From Microbacterium sp. BH-3-3-3 (GTDB taxonomy: Bacteria > Actinomycetota > Actinomycetes > Actinomycetales > Microbacteriaceae): 64,000 nt of DNA. The stretch lies in assembly GCF_007679045.1 (NCBI RefSeq), contig NZ_VEFS01000004.1, positions 186,001 through 250,000 on the forward strand, read 5' to 3'. Of the stretch, positions 19,588 through 29,194 are shown piece by piece; positions within the stretch are counted from its first letter, which is position 1; every line of letters begins with the position of its first letter. The position numbers and the translations under genes were made by a program. Under the pieces are notes generated by a model. It saw only the letters and a list, made by a program, of their open reading frames with translations. It was not told where the DNA came from and searched no databases.

Positions 19588-20613
19588 ATGAGCGACACCG
19601 AGACCCCGGATGCCACGGGCAAGGCCCCCAGCATCCGCGACGTCGCGCGGCTCGCGGGTGTGTCGTACCAGACTGTCTCGCGGGTGATCAACAACAGCCC
19701 GCAGCTGCGGCCCGAGACGGCCGCGAAGGTGCGCTCGGCGATCGCCGAACTGAAGTTCGTGCCCAACCAGGCCGCCCGGGCATTGGCGACGAACCGGTCG
19801 CGCCTGATCGGCGTGCTCGGCCCGCGCATGACCACGCACGGCACCTCGGCGATGGTGCAGGCGATCGAGTCGGTCGCTCGGGCAGCGGGCTACCGACTCA
19901 CCCTCACCAACCTGGCCACGAGCGCCGCCGACGACGTGCGCGCCTCGATCGACCACCTCATGCAGCAGTCGGTCGAGGGGCTGATCGCCGTCGCCCCGCA
20001 GACGCGCGTGGTGCCGATCCTCGATGAGCTGAAGCTCCCCGTCCCGGTGCAGATCGTGGCCTCGACGGGGACCTCGAGTTCGCACAACGACCAGACCGCG
20101 GGCGCCCGCGCCGCCGTGCGCCATCTCATCGAGCTCGGGCACTCGCGCATCCTGCACATCGCCGGCCCCCGGGACTGGGTCGAGGCCGATCACCGGATGC
20201 GCGGGTATCTCGCCGAGATGGACGCGAACGACCTGACGCCGCGGCCGCCGGTGCTGGGCGACTGGACCGCGCAGTTCGGCTTCGAGGCGGGACTCGAGCT
20301 GTTGCGCACCGAAGACGCCACGGCGGTATTCGCAGGCAACGACCATATGGCGCTCGGGTTGATGCATGCCGTGCGGGCCATAGGTCGCTCGGTGCCCGAG
20401 GACATCTCGGTCGTCGGGTTCGACGACGTGCCCGAATCCGCCCACCTGTGGCCGCCGTTGACGACGGTGCGCCAGGACTTCGCGGGCATCGGCGCCCGCG
20501 CGATCACCGATCTTCTGACCAGGTTGGGGGAGTCGTCGGATGCCGTCGGGCCCTCGGAACCCGATCATCTGCGTCTCATCGTTCGTTCGTCGACCGCTCC
20601 GCCTTCGCGCTGA
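19588..20613 (+). CDS. LacI-family transcriptional regulator
   Basis: A 341-residue regulator: N-terminal LacI helix-turn-helix (SIRDVARLAGVSYQTVSRVI, residues 12-31) and hinge helix, then a periplasmic-binding-like effector domain with IGVLGPRMTTHGTS, a GARAAVRHLIELGH element and VVGFDDVPES near the C-terminus. It lies just upstream of the ChvE/Ggu-type sugar transporter in the same direction; matching palindromes precede both. It most likely represses the transporter until a sugar is bound. Confidence 0.9.
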   Translation: MSDTETPDATGKAPSIRDVARLAGVSYQTVSRVINNSPQLRPETAAKVRSAIAELKFVPNQAARALATNRSRLIGVLGPRMTTHGTSAMVQAIESVARAAGYRLTLTNLATSAADDVRASIDHLMQQSVEGLIAVAPQTRVVPILDELKLPVPVQIVASTGTSSSHNDQTAGARAAVRHLIELGHSRILHIAGPRDWVEADHRMRGYLAEMDANDLTPRPPVLGDWTAQFGFEAGLELLRTEDATAVFAGNDHMALGLMHAVRAIGRSVPEDISVVGFDDVPESAHLWPPLTTVRQDFAGIGARAITDLLTRLGESSDAVGPSEPDHLRLIVRSSTAPPSR

Positions 20614-20658
20614 GTTCGTCACGTTTCGGCAACGGACGCCTCCGCGACGCGCCGGGAC

Positions 20659-20689
20659 TTGACATCCCTGGCTCACCGCGATGTAGCAT
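20659..20689 (+). promoter_or_regulatory. Promoter of the sugar ABC operon
   Basis: TTGACA (20659-20664) is a perfect -35 box. A -10 may be TGTAGC (spacing 17) or TAGCAT (20684-20689, spacing 19). The predicted start point falls at the left edge of the operators at 20701. Confidence 0.6.
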
Positions 20690-20700
20690 CACACACACAA

Positions 20701-20727
20701 TGTGAACGGTCACATGACCGGGTCACA
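20701..20727 (+). promoter_or_regulatory. Two adjacent LacI-type operators of the sugar ABC operon
   Basis: TGTGAACGGTCACA (20701-20714) and TGACCGGGTCA (20715-20725) are back-to-back palindromes sharing half-sites with the operator before the LacI gene. Their place over the transcription start fits repression by blocking RNA polymerase. Confidence 0.7.
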
Positions 20728-20914
20728 CGGCCGACGGGACTCGCTGCGGAGCGGATCCGTCGAGACGAAGACGTTTCGAACGACACGGGTGAGCCGTGTC
20801 GCCGACCGGCCTCGTTTCGCCCCGCCGCCCGTGCGCCCCGACGTGCGCCGACAGCACTGCGCGGTGGACTCCAGGGGGAGACGCCGCGACAACCACCCAA
20901 TGGAGGGAACCAGA

Positions 20915-22033
20915 GTGAAGAAGCACAGCATGCTCAAGGCGATCGCGGGCGCGGGCGTCCTCGCGCTCGGCATCGGTCTCGCCGGTTGCGCCGGTGACCG
21001 TACCGGCGCCAGCAGCGGAGACTCGCAGGAGGCCGGCGGCACCATCGGTGTGGCCATGCCGACCCAGCAGTCGGAGCGATGGATCGCCGACGGCAACAAC
21101 GTCAAGTCGCAGCTCGAGGAGCTCGGCTACCAGGTCGACCTGCAGTACGCGAACGACGACATCCCCACCCAGGTCTCGCAGATCGAGAACATGATCACCA
21201 CGGGCGCCAAGGCCCTGATCGTCGCCTCGATCGACGGCACGACGCTCACCGACGTCCTGCAGCAGGCCAAGGACGCGAACATCCCCGTCATCGCGTACGA
21301 CCGCCTCATCAACGGCACCGAGAACGTCGACTACTACACGACGTTCGACAACTACAAGGTCGGCGTCCAGCAGGCCACCTCGCTCCTGACCGGCCTGGGC
21401 GTCCTCGACGCTTCGGGCAAGGAGACCGGCGCCGCCGGCCCCTTCAACGTCGAGCTGTTCGCCGGTAGCCCCGACGACAACAACGCCACGTTCTTCTGGA
21501 ACGGCGCGATGGACACCCTGAAGCCCTACATGGACTCCGGCGTGCTCGTGGTCCCCTCGGGTCAGACCGAGTTCGGCCAGGCGGCCATCCTCCGCTGGCT
21601 GCCCGAGACGGCGCAGAAGCGCATGGAGAACATCCTCACCGTCATCGGCGGCACCAAGCTCAACGGTGTGCTCTCGCCCTACGACGGTCTGTCGATCGGC
21701 ATCATCTCGGCCCTCACCTCGGGCGGCTACTCGGCCAGCGACCTCCCCGTCATCACGGGTCAGGACGCCGAGGCCGGCTCGATCAAGTCGATCATCGCCG
21801 GTGAGCAGTACTCGACGATCTTCAAGGACACGCGCGAGCTCGCGAAGCAGGCCGTGACCATGGTCGACGACATCCGCAAGGGTGAGACCCCCGAGACGAA
21901 CGACACCAAGACGTACGACAACGGCGTCAAGGTCGTTCCCTCGTACCTCCTGCAGTCGACGATCGTCACGAAGGACAACTACAAGGAAGTCCTCGTCGAC
22001 AGCGGTTACTACACCGAGGACGACCTCAAGTAA
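20915..22033 (+). CDS. chvE: ChvE-type multiple-sugar ABC substrate-binding lipoprotein
   Basis: A 372-residue lipoprotein: signal peptide with lipobox LAGC (Cys about residue 22), then a periplasmic-binding fold beginning [15 protein letters not shown], with [17 protein letters not shown], an [16 protein letters not shown] strand and a C-terminal [10 protein letters not shown]. This is the binding component of the ChvE-GguAB (MmsAB) family, which takes up arabinose, galactose, xylose and related aldoses. The GTG start is supported by TGGAGGGA seven bases upstream. It is followed by its ATPase and permease. Confidence 0.85.
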   Translation: MKKHSMLKAIAGAGVLALGIGLAGCAGDRTGASSGDSQEAGGTIGVAMPTQQSERWIADGNNVKSQLEELGYQVDLQYANDDIPTQVSQIENMITTGAKALIVASIDGTTLTDVLQQAKDANIPVIAYDRLINGTENVDYYTTFDNYKVGVQQATSLLTGLGVLDASGKETGAAGPFNVELFAGSPDDNNATFFWNGAMDTLKPYMDSGVLVVPSGQTEFGQAAILRWLPETAQKRMENILTVIGGTKLNGVLSPYDGLSIGIISALTSGGYSASDLPVITGQDAEAGSIKSIIAGEQYSTIFKDTRELAKQAVTMVDDIRKGETPETNDTKTYDNGVKVVPSYLLQSTIVTKDNYKEVLVDSGYYTEDDLK

Positions 22034-22064
22034 TCCCTCGGAGGGGCTCCGGCTCCTCCACCCC

Positions 22065-22100
22065 GCCTCCGCCGCGGCCCGACAGGGTCGCGGCGGAGGC
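22065..22100 (+). terminator. Intercistronic stem-loop
   Basis: A perfect 12-bp stem (GCCTCCGCCGCG with CGCGGCGGAGGC) and twelve-base loop lies between the binding-protein and ATPase genes. Such structures typically stabilise or terminate part of the transcript so that binding protein is made in excess over the membrane components. Confidence 0.6.
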
Positions 22101-22177
22101 TCCCGCGGGTCTGCGGCATCCGCCCCCGCCCCCCACCATCCCGACCGGCCACGAGCCGGTTCTGCAAGGAGGACCTC

Positions 22178-23722
22178 GTGAGCACCATCCTCGAGATGCG
22201 CTCGATCACCAAGGAGTTCCCCGGCGTCATCGCGTTGGCCGACGTGTCGCTGACCGTCGAGCGCGGTACCGTCCACGCCATCTGCGGCGAGAACGGCGCG
22301 GGCAAGTCGACCCTCATGAAGGTGCTCAGCGGTGTGTATCCCGCGGGCGACTACCGAGGCGAGATCGTCTTCGACGGGCAGACCGTCGAGTTCAAAGACA
22401 TCCGCGACAGCGAAGCGGCCGGCATCGTCATCATCCACCAGGAGCTCGCGCTGAGCCCCTACCTCTCGATCGCCGAGAACATCTTCCTCGGCAACGAGAT
22501 CACGAACCGCGGCCTCATCGACTGGGACGCCACCAACCGCGAGGCGGCGAAGCTGCTGGCGCGCGTCGGTCTGGGCGACAGCCCCGACGTGCCCGTCAAC
22601 GAGATCGGCGTCGGCAAGCAGCAGCTCGTCGAGATCGCCAAGGCCCTGTCGAAGGACGTCAAGCTCCTCATCCTCGACGAGCCCACCGCGGCGCTGAACG
22701 ACGACGACTCCGAGCACCTGCTCGATCTGATCCGCCACCTGCGCGGCCAGAACATCACGTGCATCATCATCAGCCACAAGCTCAACGAGATCCGCGCGAT
22801 CGCCGACGAGGTGACCATCATCCGCGACGGTCGTACGATCGAGACGCTCGATGTGGCCACCGGCGGTACCAGCGAAGACCGCATCATCCGCGGGATGGTC
22901 GGTCGCGAGCTCGAGAACCGCTACCCCGACCGCGACGTCGAGATCGGCGATGAGGTCCTTCGCATCGAGGACTGGAACGTCAGCCACCCCACCGACGGCA
23001 ACCGCACGGTGATCCACCAGGCGAACCTCACGGTCCGCGCGGGCGAGGTCGTCGGCATCGCGGGTCTGATGGGCGCCGGTCGCACCGAGCTCGCGATGAG
23101 CGTGTTCGGCAAGAGCTTCGGCTCGAAGATCTCGGGCAACGTCTACATCCGCGGTCAGAAGGCCGACACCTCGACGGTCCCCGCGGCCATCCGCAGCGGT
23201 CTCGCCTACGTGACCGAGGACCGCAAGGGTGCAGGTCTCAACCTGATCGACACGATCAAGCGCAACATCTCGCTCGCGGGCATGCGCAAGCTCGTCAAGG
23301 GCGGGTTCGTCGACGGAGATGAGGAGTACCTGGTCGCCAACCGCTACCGCAAGTCGATGAACATCAAGGCGCCCAGCGTCGACGTGGTCGTGGGCAAGCT
23401 CTCGGGCGGCAACCAGCAGAAGGTCGTGCTGTCGCAGTGGCTCTTCTCCGACCCCGAGGTGCTCATCCTCGACGAGCCGACCCGCGGCATCGACGTGGGC
23501 GCCAAGTACGAGATCTACACGATCATCAACTCCCTCGCGGCGCAGGGGAAGGGGGTGCTCGTCATCTCTTCGGAGCTGCCCGAGCTCCTCGGCATCTGCG
23601 ACCGCATCTACACCCTCAGCGAAGGCCACATCACCGGCCAGCTGCCCATCGAAGAGGCCACTCCGGAGGCCCTCATGGTGCTCATGACGAAGGAGAAGGA
23701 AGCCGACCATGTCAGCGCTTGA
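22178..23722 (+). CDS. gguA: GguA/MmsA-type sugar ABC transporter ATPase
   Basis: A 514-residue protein with two fused ABC domains, usual for carbohydrate transporters of the CUT2 class. Domain 1 has Walker [10 protein letters not shown] (about residue 37) and Walker [12 protein letters not shown]; domain 2 lacks a canonical Walker A lysine motif (GLMGAGRTE) but keeps [15 protein letters not shown] and [12 protein letters not shown], the typical asymmetry of CUT2 ATPases. An AAGGAGG lies seven bases before the GTG start. The stop overlaps the permease start. Confidence 0.9.
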   Translation: MSTILEMRSITKEFPGVIALADVSLTVERGTVHAICGENGAGKSTLMKVLSGVYPAGDYRGEIVFDGQTVEFKDIRDSEAAGIVIIHQELALSPYLSIAENIFLGNEITNRGLIDWDATNREAAKLLARVGLGDSPDVPVNEIGVGKQQLVEIAKALSKDVKLLILDEPTAALNDDDSEHLLDLIRHLRGQNITCIIISHKLNEIRAIADEVTIIRDGRTIETLDVATGGTSEDRIIRGMVGRELENRYPDRDVEIGDEVLRIEDWNVSHPTDGNRTVIHQANLTVRAGEVVGIAGLMGAGRTELAMSVFGKSFGSKISGNVYIRGQKADTSTVPAAIRSGLAYVTEDRKGAGLNLIDTIKRNISLAGMRKLVKGGFVDGDEEYLVANRYRKSMNIKAPSVDVVVGKLSGGNQQKVVLSQWLFSDPEVLILDEPTRGIDVGAKYEIYTIINSLAAQGKGVLVISSELPELLGICDRIYTLSEGHITGQLPIEEATPEALMVLMTKEKEADHVSA

Positions 23723-24974
23723 CAACACCGCGACCCAGGCGGGCCCGGGCGGCACGCCCCGCGGTCCCGTGGGAGGCGGAGCCGGGGGAGCCGGCAGCCT
23801 CGTGACGTTCTTCACCTCGCGTCTGCGCGAGATCGGCATCTTCATCGCCCTCATCGTCATCGTGCTGCTGTTCCAGGCACTGACCGGCGGGCGCCTGCTC
23901 ACCGCGGGCAACGTGTCGAACATCATCGTCCAGAACAGCTACATCCTGATCCTCGCGATCGGCATGGTGATGATCATCATCGCCGGCCACATCGACCTGT
24001 CGGTCGGTTCGGTCGCCGCCTTCGTCGGTGCGGTCTCGGGTGTGCTCATCGTGCAGTGGGGCCTGCCCTGGTGGCTCGGCATCCTGCTGTCGCTGGTGCT
24101 GGGTGCCGTGGTCGGCATGTGGCAGGGCTTCTGGGTGGCCTATATCGGCATCCCCGCGTTCATCGTGACCCTGGCGGGCATGCTGCTGTTCCGCGGTCTC
24201 ACACAGATGACCCTGGGCAACACGCAGATCACGCCGTTCCCGACCGAGTACCGCGCCCTCGGTGGCGGGTACCTCTTCCCCGACCTGTTCCCGGCGTCGT
24301 CCTCGCCCGCCGAGTGGATCACGGTCGCCCTGGGCGCCCTGACCCTGGTGCTGTTCGTCTACTCGCAGGTGCGTCAGCGTGCGAAGCGCGCCGCCCTCGA
24401 GCTGCAGAACGACCCGATGACTGCGTTCCTGGTCAAGGTCATCGGTGGCGGCGCCCTGATCGCCTACCTCACCTACCTGCTGGGTGTGGCTCCCGGATCG
24501 CGCGGCACGCCCATCGTGCTCGTCGTGCTGGCGCTGCTGATCATCGGATACTCGACGGTCATGAGCCGCAGCGTGTTTGGCCGTCACATCTACGCGATCG
24601 GTGGCAACCGCACCGCCGCGAAGCTGTCGGGCATCAACACGCGCCGCGTCGACTTCATGCTGTTCGTGAACATGGGCGTGCTCGCGGCCCTCGCCGGCAT
24701 CGTGTTCACGGGTCGCCTGAACTCGGCCGGTCCCGGCGCCGGTAACCTCTTCGAGCTCGACGCGATCGCCGCCTCGTTCATCGGCGGAGCGGCCGTGCAG
24801 GGTGGTGTCGGCCGCGTGGTCGGCGCGATCGCCGGTGGTCTGGTCATGGGTGTCCTCAACAACGGCATGTCGCTCATGGGCATCTCGACCGACGTGCAGC
24901 AGTTCATCAAGGGCCTCGTGCTCCTTCTGGCCGTGGCCTTCGACGTGTGGAACAAGAACCGCACGCGCGGTTGA
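23709..24974 (+). CDS. gguB: GguB/MmsB-type sugar ABC transporter permease
   Basis: A 421-residue CUT2 permease with about ten hydrophobic helices. It contains [13 protein letters not shown] (about residues 97-109), the family loop [15 protein letters not shown], and the C-terminal [22 protein letters not shown] coupling region. A glycine-rich cytoplasmic N-terminus precedes helix 1. It overlaps the ATPase gene by 14 bases and completes the three-gene importer. Confidence 0.9.
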   Translation: MSALDNTATQAGPGGTPRGPVGGGAGGAGSLVTFFTSRLREIGIFIALIVIVLLFQALTGGRLLTAGNVSNIIVQNSYILILAIGMVMIIIAGHIDLSVGSVAAFVGAVSGVLIVQWGLPWWLGILLSLVLGAVVGMWQGFWVAYIGIPAFIVTLAGMLLFRGLTQMTLGNTQITPFPTEYRALGGGYLFPDLFPASSSPAEWITVALGALTLVLFVYSQVRQRAKRAALELQNDPMTAFLVKVIGGGALIAYLTYLLGVAPGSRGTPIVLVVLALLIIGYSTVMSRSVFGRHIYAIGGNRTAAKLSGINTRRVDFMLFVNMGVLAALAGIVFTGRLNSAGPGAGNLFELDAIAASFIGGAAVQGGVGRVVGAIAGGLVMGVLNNGMSLMGISTDVQQFIKGLVLLLAVAFDVWNKNRTRG

Positions 24975-24990
24975 TCCACGCTTCTTCATC

Positions 24991-25023
24991 GAACGCCCCG
25001 TCGCCTCGTGCGGCGGGGCGTTC
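24991..25023 (+). terminator. Hairpin closing the sugar ABC operon
   Basis: GAACGCCCCG pairs with CGGGGCGTTC around a GC-rich loop, starting 17 bases after the permease stop codon. Confidence 0.7.
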
Positions 25024-25060
25024 GTGCGTGTGCGGCGCGTCGGTGGGAGAGGATGGACGG

Positions 25061-26233
25061 ATGCCACGTCGTCCGATCCTCCGCGCCGCGGCCGCGCTCG
25101 CGCTGGTCGCCGTCGCGCTGACGGGATGCACGTCGTCGCGCGCGCAGACCCAGGGGTCGAACGACGGCGCCGGGGTGATCGGCGTCTCGCTGCCCACCGA
25201 GGCCGATGCGCAGTGGAGCCGGGGCGGCGACGCGCTGAAGACCGAGCTGGTCGCGCGCGGATACGCCGTCGATCTGCAGTTCGCCGCGGGCGATGCGCGC
25301 ACGCAGGGCTCCCAGGTGCAGAACATGCTGACGAAGGGGGCGGATGCCGTGGTGGTGGCTCCCGTCGCGGCCGGCGACCTGGCGGCTCCGCTCGAGGTGG
25401 CGAACGGCGACGGCGTCCCCGTCGTAGAGTTCGGGCGTTCGCTCGCGGGCGTCGATGCGGCGGCCGCGTTCGCGCCGGATCCGACCGCGCTCGGCCGCGC
25501 TCAGGCTGAGGCGCTCCTCGCCGACCTGCCGTCATCAGGGTCCGAGCAAGTGGCTCCGGATGCCGCGACGGAGCCGTCGCCGTCGCCGTCCGAGGCGCCG
25601 TCGCCCGCGGCATCCGCCCCCGCCACCCCGACCGTCGCGCGCGTCGCGCTGATCACCGGGTCGTCGGCCGATCCGTGGGACGAGCAGCGGTTCGCGGCGG
25701 CGCTCGACGCGCTGCAGCCGGCGATCGCCGCGGGTACGGTGCAGCTGGTGTCGGGTGCAAGCCTCAAGGCCGCGGCCGTCGACGAGGACACCGCCGCGGC
25801 GCAGGCCGCCGCCGCCGAGAAGCGTCTCCGTGCCCTGCGCGCGGATGCCGATGCGCCCACCGCCGTGCTCACCCTCGGCGATGCGGTCACCCGCGGTGTC
25901 GTGACGGCCCTGACCACCGATCCGCCCGCCGAGGAGTCGCCGAGTCCGAGCCCCCGCCCGACCGCGAGCTCGACCCCCGAGGCGCCGGCGCCGCTGGTGG
26001 TGGGCACCGGGGCCGACGCCGCGACCGTCCGGGCTCTGCGCGACGACGTGCTCGACGCGACGATCTTCGCCGACCCCCGTGCCCTCGTCGACGCCACCGC
26101 CGACGCGGTGCAGGCGCTGCTCGACGGCGAGACGCCCGCCGCGGCGGGCGAGGGCGTCGCGCCGAGTGTCGTGCGCCCCGACGACGTCGAAGAACTCATC
26201 TCCTCGGGCTGGATCTCGACCGACGAGCTCTGA
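25061..26233 (+). CDS. Diverged ChvE-like lipoprotein with Pro/Ser-rich inserts
   Basis: A 390-residue lipoprotein (lipobox LTGC, Cys about residue 22). After residue 38 it follows the sugar-binding protein of the operon upstream: VIGVSLPTEADAQW versus [14 protein letters not shown], then LVARGYAVDLQFA and NMLTKGADAVVVAPV. It then loses the sugar-pocket aromatic residues and gains two low-complexity Pro/Ser/Ala/Glu inserts (about 165-190 and 285-310). It is likely a duplicated binding protein turned to another ligand or a sensory role. It lies between the transporter and a two-component system, so it could feed either. Function not shown. Confidence 0.65.
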   Translation: MPRRPILRAAAALALVAVALTGCTSSRAQTQGSNDGAGVIGVSLPTEADAQWSRGGDALKTELVARGYAVDLQFAAGDARTQGSQVQNMLTKGADAVVVAPVAAGDLAAPLEVANGDGVPVVEFGRSLAGVDAAAAFAPDPTALGRAQAEALLADLPSSGSEQVAPDAATEPSPSPSEAPSPAASAPATPTVARVALITGSSADPWDEQRFAAALDALQPAIAAGTVQLVSGASLKAAAVDEDTAAAQAAAAEKRLRALRADADAPTAVLTLGDAVTRGVVTALTTDPPAEESPSPSPRPTASSTPEAPAPLVVGTGADAATVRALRDDVLDATIFADPRALVDATADAVQALLDGETPAAAGEGVAPSVVRPDDVEELISSGWISTDEL

Positions 26234-26241
26234 GGGCGCAT

Positions 26242-26261
26242 CATTCGGGTTTTCCCGAATG
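26242..26261 (+). promoter_or_regulatory. Perfect inverted repeat before the two-component system
   Basis: CATTCGGG-TTTT-CCCGAATG, an 8-bp perfect inverted repeat with a four-T spacer, lies 8 bases after the lipoprotein stop and 57 bases before the kinase. A TAGCGT seven bases upstream of the kinase ATG is a leaderless -10. The repeat may be an operator for the NarL-type regulator or a weak terminator. Confidence 0.5.
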
Positions 26262-26318
26262 CGGCTCGGGGGCTGCCCGGGCGGTGCGAGCGCGGGGCTG
26301 CGCCCTAGCGTGGAACCC

Positions 26319-27635
26319 ATGACCACGGCATCCGTCCTTCCGCCTCCGCCCTCGACCCCGCCGGTCGCGCCCGCACCGCCGTCCGCGGCCGACGTGCGCC
26401 CCGTGCGCATCGGCTCGCCCGCCCGCGTCGCCGGCGCCGCCGCCCAACTGGCCGCTCTCGGCATCGTCGGCCCGGGCGTCTTCGCGGGGCTCATCGGACT
26501 GCTCAGCTCGGGATTCGGCCTGCTCGCGGCGCTGCTCATCGGCGTCGTCGTGCTCGTCGCGTTCGTCTACGCGCTGTTCGCCCTGGCGTGGTTCGAGCGG
26601 GCGCGCCTCGAGGGCCTGTACGCCTTCGGCCTCGCTCCGTTGCGGCCGCGCCGCAGCCCCAAGCCCGGCTTCGGCGGCGTGCTGCACACCATCTGGCTGC
26701 AGGCGATCGACCCCCTGCAGTGGCGCGCGGTCGCCTCGTTCGCGATCTCGACCGTGCTGGGGCTCGCGACCATCACGATGCTCGGAGGCCTCGCCTGGGG
26801 CCTGGCGCTCTCGGTCAGCCCGCTGTTCGGCTGGCCCAACCGGCGCTTCCTCGGCATCGTGCCGCTCGAGGGGGCCGCGGCTCCGGTCGTCGGCATCCTC
26901 GCGGTGATCGTCGGTGCCGCCGCGGTGATCGGCCTGGCCCTGCTGCAGGGCGTCATCGCGCGGGCGATCTTCGTGCCCTCACGCGAGGCGCAGCTCGTCG
27001 AACAGGCCCGCACCTCCGACTCGCGTCGGGCCGGCGCCGTCCGCGCCGCCGAGGTGGAGCGCACCCGCATCGAACGCGACCTGCACGACGGCGTCCAGCC
27101 GCGGCTCGTCTCGATCGGCATGACGCTGGGCCTGGCCCAGACCAAGATCGACGACGACCCCGAGGCCGCGAAAGCCCTGGTCGCCGAGGCCCACGCGTCG
27201 ACGAAGTCGGCCATCACCGAACTGCGGCAGCTGGCCCGCGGCATCCACGCCTCGGTACTCGAGGATCGGGGGCTGGATGCCGCATTGTCAGCCCTCGCCT
27301 CGCGCTCGCACATCCCCGTGACCCTCGACGTGCGCCTCCCGCGCCGCTGCGGTCGCGCCGCCGAGGCGGCGGTGTACTTCGCGATCGCCGAGACTCTCAC
27401 CAACGCCGCCAAGCACTCGCGGGCCACGGCCTGCCGCGTGCACGTGCGGGTGCGCGACGACGGCTCGCTCTGGGCCCGCGTCGAAGACGACGGATTGGGC
27501 GGTGCGCGCATCGTCCCCGGCGGTGGCCTCGACGGGATCGTCAACCGCGTCACCGCCGCCGGCGGCACGGCGCGCATCGACAGCCCGCAGGGCGGCCCGA
27601 CGACGGTGGAGGTGAACGTCCCGTGCGCGTCCTGA
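26319..27635 (+). CDS. NarL-type sensor histidine kinase
   Basis: A 438-residue kinase. A proline-rich N-terminus precedes four hydrophobic helices in a putative-sensor-type domain (about residues 40-225). The HisKA_3 dimerisation domain carries RIERDLHDGVQPRL with the phospho-accepting His about residue 260, and the ATPase domain has the N-box AETLTNAAKHS and the Gly-rich VEDDGLGG and GGLDGIVNRV motifs. It overlaps the response-regulator gene by 13 bases. The large membrane domain with few loops suggests it senses the membrane itself, as DesK- or LiaS-like kinases do. Confidence 0.85.
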   Translation: MTTASVLPPPPSTPPVAPAPPSAADVRPVRIGSPARVAGAAAQLAALGIVGPGVFAGLIGLLSSGFGLLAALLIGVVVLVAFVYALFALAWFERARLEGLYAFGLAPLRPRRSPKPGFGGVLHTIWLQAIDPLQWRAVASFAISTVLGLATITMLGGLAWGLALSVSPLFGWPNRRFLGIVPLEGAAAPVVGILAVIVGAAAVIGLALLQGVIARAIFVPSREAQLVEQARTSDSRRAGAVRAAEVERTRIERDLHDGVQPRLVSIGMTLGLAQTKIDDDPEAAKALVAEAHASTKSAITELRQLARGIHASVLEDRGLDAALSALASRSHIPVTLDVRLPRRCGRAAEAAVYFAIAETLTNAAKHSRATACRVHVRVRDDGSLWARVEDDGLGGARIVPGGGLDGIVNRVTAAGGTARIDSPQGGPTTVEVNVPCAS

Positions 27636-28288
27636 TCTGCGAAGATTCCGTGCTGCTGCGCGAGGGGCTCGTGCGCCTCCTCGCCGATGACGGCCACGAG
27701 GTCGTCGCGGCGCTCCCGGATGCCGAGGGTCTCGAGCGGGCCGTGTCGGACACGTCACCGGAGCTGTGCATCCTCGACGTGCGGCTGCCGCCGACCTGGA
27801 CCGACGAGGGCATCCGCGCGGCGATCGCGCTGCGGTCCCGGCATCCGGGTCTCGCCGTGCTGGTGCTGTCGCAGTACGTCGAAGAGCGCTACGCGAGCGA
27901 CCTCATCGCCGACGGCCAGGGCGCCCTCGGGTACCTGCTGAAAGACCGCGTCGCCGACGTCAAGGACTTCCTCGCCGCGGTCGCCTCGATCGCGGGCGGA
28001 GCCACGGTGCTCGACCCCGAGGTGGTGGCGCAGCTGCTCACCCGGCGCCGCCGCGACGAGCGCCTGCAGAGCCTCACCGAACGCGAGCGCAGCGTGCTCG
28101 CCCTCATCGCCGAAGGCCGCTCGAACCAGGCGATCGCCGCCGCGCTGTTCGTGTCGGAGGCCAGCGTCGAGAAGTACATCACCGCCATCTTCACCAAGCT
28201 CGGCCTCGAGCAGGACGAAACAGGCAACCGCCGCGTGATCGCCGCGCTCGTCCACCTCGGCCACGACACCACCGGAGCTGCGTTATGA
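27623..28288 (+). CDS. NarL/FixJ-family response regulator
   Basis: A 221-residue regulator with a receiver domain (acidic pocket in LICEDS, phospho-acceptor Asp in CILDVRLPP, conserved Lys in LLKDRV) and a C-terminal LuxR-type helix-turn-helix (LTERERSVLALIAEGRSN, then SEASVEKYITAIFTKLGL). The GTG start lies within the end of the kinase gene. It is overlapped by the DUF4097 gene in turn, so all three are translationally coupled. Confidence 0.9.
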   Translation: MRVLICEDSVLLREGLVRLLADDGHEVVAALPDAEGLERAVSDTSPELCILDVRLPPTWTDEGIRAAIALRSRHPGLAVLVLSQYVEERYASDLIADGQGALGYLLKDRVADVKDFLAAVASIAGGATVLDPEVVAQLLTRRRRDERLQSLTERERSVLALIAEGRSNQAIAAALFVSEASVEKYITAIFTKLGLEQDETGNRRVIAALVHLGHDTTGAAL

Positions 28289-29121
28289 CCCTCGAAACCC
28301 CCCTCGCCCCGACCCCCGATCCCTCGCCCCAGCCGCCTCGCCGGGGAGCCGCCTTCGCCGTGTCGGTCGTCACCATCGCCGTCGGCGCGTGCATCGCGCT
28401 GGGTACTCTCGCCGGCACCGGCGCGTCGGCCGTGGTCTCGCTGCGCGACACGGGCGAGAACAGCTCCGTGCTCGACAGCGGCGTGGAGGGCCTGACCGAC
28501 GTCGACATCGACGTGGCGGCGGGCGCCCTCACCATCGCGTACGGCGACGTCAGCGAGGCCCGCCTCGACGCCGACCGCGAGGGGCCGCGCGGATGGAGGT
28601 TCGACCGCCGCAGAGACACGCTGCGCGTGTCGTCGCCGGAGGGACCCTTCGCGGGGGTCGGCACCGGCTCGCGCGCGACGCTCACCCTTCCGCGCGAGCT
28701 CGAGGGCAGCGGCATCCGCGCCTCCATCGACGTCACGGGCGGGTCGCTCGACCTCGACGGCGACTTCGGCGCGCTGTCGGTGCAGCTCGCCGGCGGGGCG
28801 GCGACGCTGCGCGGATCGGCGGCCGAGCTCGACGTGTCGGTCTCGGGCGGGGCTGCAACGGCTCGGGTCGACGACGTGTCGACCGCGTCGTTCGAGGTGG
28901 CCGGGGGCGACCTCACCGCCGAGCTCGGGGGCCTCACCCCCGACCGCACGAAGGTCGACGTGACGGCCGGGTCGGCCGACATCACCCTGCCCGACGACGA
29001 CTATCGCGTGAACGTGGACGACGGCCTCGGCCGCGTCGACAACGCGCTGCGCACCGACGCCTCCGCCACGGCGCGCGTCGACGTGCAGGCGACGATGGGC
29101 CAGGTGCGCCTGCACTCCTGA
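28285..29121 (+). CDS. DUF4097-type membrane-anchored beta-helix protein
   Basis: A 278-residue protein with a proline-rich cytoplasmic N-terminus, one transmembrane helix (about residues 21-47) and an exported repetitive beta domain of the DUF4097 adhesin-like family: DVDIDVAAGALTI, IDVTGGSLDLDGDFGALSV, LDVSVSGGAATARVDDV, KVDVTAGSADITLP. Proteins like this often accompany LiaRS/PspC-type envelope-stress systems. The overlap with the regulator (ATGA) implies it is an output or sensor partner of the upstream system. Confidence 0.8.
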   Translation: MTLETPLAPTPDPSPQPPRRGAAFAVSVVTIAVGACIALGTLAGTGASAVVSLRDTGENSSVLDSGVEGLTDVDIDVAAGALTIAYGDVSEARLDADREGPRGWRFDRRRDTLRVSSPEGPFAGVGTGSRATLTLPRELEGSGIRASIDVTGGSLDLDGDFGALSVQLAGGAATLRGSAAELDVSVSGGAATARVDDVSTASFEVAGGDLTAELGGLTPDRTKVDVTAGSADITLPDDDYRVNVDDGLGRVDNALRTDASATARVDVQATMGQVRLHS

Positions 29122-29129
29122 GGGCCACC

Positions 29130-29194
29130 CGCGTGAAGGGTCATCTTCGGTCGCTTCGAGCCGTGCTCGGCGACGGAAGGTGACCCCTCACGCG
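29130..29194. repeat. Long inverted repeat, copy 1 (3' side of the HrpA gene)
   Basis: Arms of 24 bases (29130-29153 and 29171-29194) pair with about three mismatches around a 17-base loop. The outer part reads CGCGTGA(A/G)GGGTCA. The right arm contains the TGA stop codon of the HrpA gene. It could act as a bidirectional terminator between the converging DUF4097 and HrpA genes. Confidence 0.75.

Noticed and set aside
20723..23926. Open frame of over 1000 codons antisense to the sugar transporter
   Set aside because: The sense strand carries three well-conserved transporter genes; the antisense product is Asp/Val/Arg-rich without motifs.
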